Shown in pieces: positions 61,357 to 64,000 of a DNA stretch of 64,000 bases. Made by a program: the position numbers and the translations under genes. How positions within the stretch are numbered: position 1 is the first letter of the stretch; each line of letters opens with the position of its first letter. A model generated the notes under the pieces. It saw nothing but the letters and a program-made list of their open reading frames with translations. It did not search any database and was not told the origin of the DNA. Source of the DNA: Candidatus Poseidoniaceae archaeon (GTDB lineage Archaea > Thermoplasmatota > Poseidoniia > Poseidoniales > Poseidoniaceae); contig CASIBY010000009.1 in assembly GCA_949373095.1 (NCBI GenBank), forward strand, positions 1 through 64,000, written 5' to 3'.

Positions 61357-64000
61357 ATGAACCGAAACCGCCGCGGCCTTAGTTTTGGTATGTTGCTTCT
61401 ATTTTTATTCTCGTCAGTGCCCATTCAGGCACAGGTTCCAATGGCTCCTTCGGCCACCATAACAACCAACTGGATGGAAGATGGAACTGGAGCGAACCAC
61501 CATGCTTACATGTTGACATTTTCAGATAACGGTTCATATGACTTCCAGTTTGATATCGAACATGAGCGGAACGGCTCTCTTCTTGAGACCAGTTGGTCAC
61601 TTGAGTGGGGGTATGAAGACGACCATCGAACGGCTTTGGTCGACCTGAACACATCCGTGGAATGGGCAGATAACATTGGTTTGAAAGTGACCATCACCGA
61701 GCACAACGGCCAGACACTACCTCAATCAATTGTGGTAGAACGCCAATTTGAGGTTGGTGTATGGAATCAACCAATGGACGACCACGAAATCATGCTGTCT
61801 ACAACTTGGGGTCTCGATCAAGCCTATCAAAACGATGAGGGCGAACAACGCTTCATGCTCACCTTTGATGGACAAGGTTGGCAGGAACGCTCTGGCCAGC
61901 AACTTGAATCATGGGAACTAGGCAACGGGACGTTCAGAACGTTGGAGTCGGCCGACGGAACCCAGACCGACCTTGACCTCGTCTTCACCCAGTTGTGGAA
62001 AAATGAAACCGTTGTTGGAGGCATATTGACCCACCAACTTTTCGATGCTCAAGGATACGGCAAACTGAACATTACAAGCAACGACGATGGGACGGTTACA
62101 CAAGTTCGTGCAAACGTTTCTCAGGCACATCTCAACCGATCCCTGACGATGGGAGTAGTTGAGGAAATCTTGTCTGTGGAAGCCACAGGCTCTCTCGACA
62201 TCATGGAGGAAGACGATGAAAATTCATCGCTGGACATCAATGGTGAACTATCCGTTTTCTTCTTTGAATATCACGATGTTGATGGAATTCGGGTCTTACA
62301 ACATAACCAGTTGGAAGCAATGGCTGATTTTGTGCTGATTGACGAAGGCACCCGCATGGATGTCTCCTTGGACGGATTCGTCCAGGTTGAGCGATGGGAA
62401 GACGGTATTCGTGTCCTTCAACAAGAAGAGTTGTGGGGTTCCGGCACATTCGGGTTTGACGATGCTGAAGAAAACTCAACTCTCATTGTCAACGGAACTA
62501 TTCTTGAAATCCGCTCAAAGGTGGTTAACGGAACAACCATGACCGATAACCTCCACGTTGATGGAACGCTTTCGGGTGATGTCCAAGGAACATTTGGTAT
62601 CGTCCGGGGCATAGAAGAAACCGGAGAACAAGCCAACGCAAGTGGACAAATATTCCCTGTGAATGTCATCCATCAGGACTCATGGTTCAACATCACAGGC
62701 GTCAACGGTGGAAATTTCTTCGATGGTGCTGGAATTGGAGCGACACATAACGAGACTTGGGATTACCAAGTCGTCCACTCTGATTGGGACAATAAGACCG
62801 TCCGTTTTGTCTGGAGAGAGACTGGTCCTGACCCTTCAGAAGGGGATGAACGGCCTGAACGTAGCCCTCAACAGGTCAATGCTACCGCTCCCGTTGCTGA
62901 AAGTGGACTTGGTAACTTGACGGTTGGGAGAGAGACTGGCTTCATGCCGATTCCATTACAGCCTAACGATGTGTTACGCTTGAACGGCCAAGAAGGGTTG
63001 CCTATGATTCTAACAGCAGGGTCTACCAGAATTGATGTTCGAGACGGGCACAATCTGACCGTCATTGACTGGACTGGAGTTTACGGCGATGATGGGTCGT
63101 TGGGGACTGCCGAAGGTGCTCTTGTTTCCTCTGGCCCCTTGCAAGGTTTAGTCTCAAGCGTTTCTCGGTCTCTCGCCATTCCTTTTGGAGACTCAGGTGA
63201 AGAGGCGTTCATGAACGAAACGCAGTATCTCGAACGGGTATTATCTCCTGAAATCGTCAGTGCAGATGACAACACCCCACCTAGTATTGGCACGCTGGAA
63301 CTTCGGGAAGGTCTGGTTTTAGGAGAGGGTGGAAGCACTGCCCACATTGAAGTCCCTGTACCAGATGCTGAGTGGAATGTGCTTTCCGTTCGTGTTGACC
63401 TAACACCCCTCGGAGGCAGCATGATTGAACTGAATGACCGTGGATTGAACGGGGATTCAAACATTGGAGACGATGTTTTCACCACCTCATTCAACGTTCC
63501 TGGATTGGAAACTGGATTGTATGATGTCAACATCACTGCAGAAGACAGTTTTGGAGCAGTTAGCCAAGCTACTGGACAAATCATGGTCGTCAATCAAGCA
63601 CCTCGAATTACACAAGTCGAAATTGCACCTTCAAGTCTTGAACGAGGACAGTCAATTGTGATCAACGTTCAGGCGTATGACGGACATGGAGTCACCTCAA
63701 TGCAGTTGGACCTCAGGGGATACGGGGGGGAATTGACTCAACTTGCGCTCTCAGGAACTACTGATTCTGGAAGTTGGGCTGGAATGTTTGTTATGCCTGA
63801 TGGGATGACTCCTGGAGAGCAATCCCTCCTCCTCCTAACAAATGACACGCTGGGAGCAACCGGTCAACACCGTGTCTGGACTCCAGTTGATGGGTCTGTA
63901 GGCCATCCTGTGTTCGGTCCACACTATATCCAATCAGCCTCTTCTGTGCCCATTATCGTGACCATTCAGAACGACCGTCCAATAATCACGACTCAGTCCG
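61357..64000 (+). CDS. Large secreted/surface protein, 3' truncated by window end
   Basis: ATG at 61357, signal peptide MNRNRRGLSFGMLLLFLFSSVPIQA, frame appears open to the window edge (spot-checked along its length). Confidence 0.75.
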   Translation, partial: MNRNRRGLSFGMLLLFLFSSVPIQAQVPMAPSATITTNWMEDGTGANHHAYMLTFSDNGSYDFQFDIEHERNGSLLETSWSLEWGYEDDHRTALVDLNTSVEWADNIGLKVTITEHNGQTLPQSIVVERQFEVGVWNQPMDDHEIMLSTTWGLDQAYQNDEGEQRFMLTFDGQGWQERSGQQLESWELGNGTFRTLESADGTQTDLDLVFTQLWKNETVVGGILTHQLFDAQGYGKLNITSNDDGTVTQVRANVSQAHLNRSLTMGVVEEILSVEATGSLDIMEEDDENSSLDINGELSVFFFEYHDVDGIRVLQHNQLEAMADFVLIDEGTRMDVSLDGFVQVERWEDGIRVLQQEELWGSGTFGFDDAEENSTLIVNGTILEIRSKVVNGTTMTDNLHVDGTLSGDVQGTFGIVRGIEETGEQANASGQIFPVNVIHQDSWFNITGVNGGNFFDGAGIGATHNETWDYQVVHSDWDNKTVRFVWRETGPDPSEGDERPERSPQQVNATAPVAESGLGNLTVGRETGFMPIPLQPNDVLRLNGQEGLPMILTAGSTRIDVRDGHNLTVIDWTGVYGDDGSLGTAEGALVSSGPLQGLVSSVSRSLAIPFGDSGEEAFMNETQYLERVLSPEIVSADDNTPPSIGTLELREGLVLGEGGSTAHIEVPVPDAEWNVLSVRVDLTPLGGSMIELNDRGLNGDSNIGDDVFTTSFNVPGLETGLYDVNITAEDSFGAVSQATGQIMVVNQAPRITQVEIAPSSLERGQSIVINVQAYDGHGVTSMQLDLRGYGGELTQLALSGTTDSGSWAGMFVMPDGMTPGEQSLLLLTNDTLGATGQHRVWTPVDGSVGHPVFGPHYIQSASSVPIIVTIQNDRPIITTQS

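Noticed and set aside
63081-63593. 170-aa minus ORF near the right end
   Set aside because: Lies opposite the open secreted-protein frame; Ser/Pro-rich shadow.

Overview
Archaeal-type chromosomal window, most like a marine Euryarchaeota / Ca. Poseidoniia (MG-II/III) genome. The lineage is inferred from gene content (Cdc48, thermosome, deoxyhypusine synthase, Ncs6/TtuA-type thiolase, lipobox secreted proteins, Roadblock proteins) and was not tested phylogenetically. About 40 protein genes are supported. The housekeeping genes have intact frames: sdhABC-type operon, aldehyde dehydrogenase, cdc48, PRC-barrel, DUF4350/DUF58 operon, pyrBI, thrS, sirtuin, pyrG, tdh, HMG-CoA synthase, thermosome, dnaK, pepA, M14 peptidase, agmatinase-speD-deoxyhypusine synthase. 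The left 8.7 kb is an accessory region of secreted repeat proteins: collagen-like + ELWxxDGT-like repeats, a BspA/DUF285 repeat protein, and an intact ELWxxDGT lipoprotein. Short direct/inverted repeats and GC-rich hairpins flank these genes. The most notable signals are: (1) single-nucleotide frame breaks concentrated in surface/repeat genes, including a ~150-bp repeat array whose unit lengths wobble 149/150/151 and whose shifts cancel; (2) several odd domain fusions (APC permease with C-terminal EF-hand, MFS with an N-terminal lipoprotein ectodomain, class II-like photolyase with a Rossmann-like C-terminus, Roadblock/coiled-coil scaffold); (3) palindromic candidate operators in a divergent promoter; (4) a polyamine-to-hypusine gene cluster. 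No CRISPR array, rRNA, tRNA or transposase was recognised. I cannot demonstrate a wholly new system from sequence alone. The frame breaks could be assembly/consensus errors and need read-level checking.
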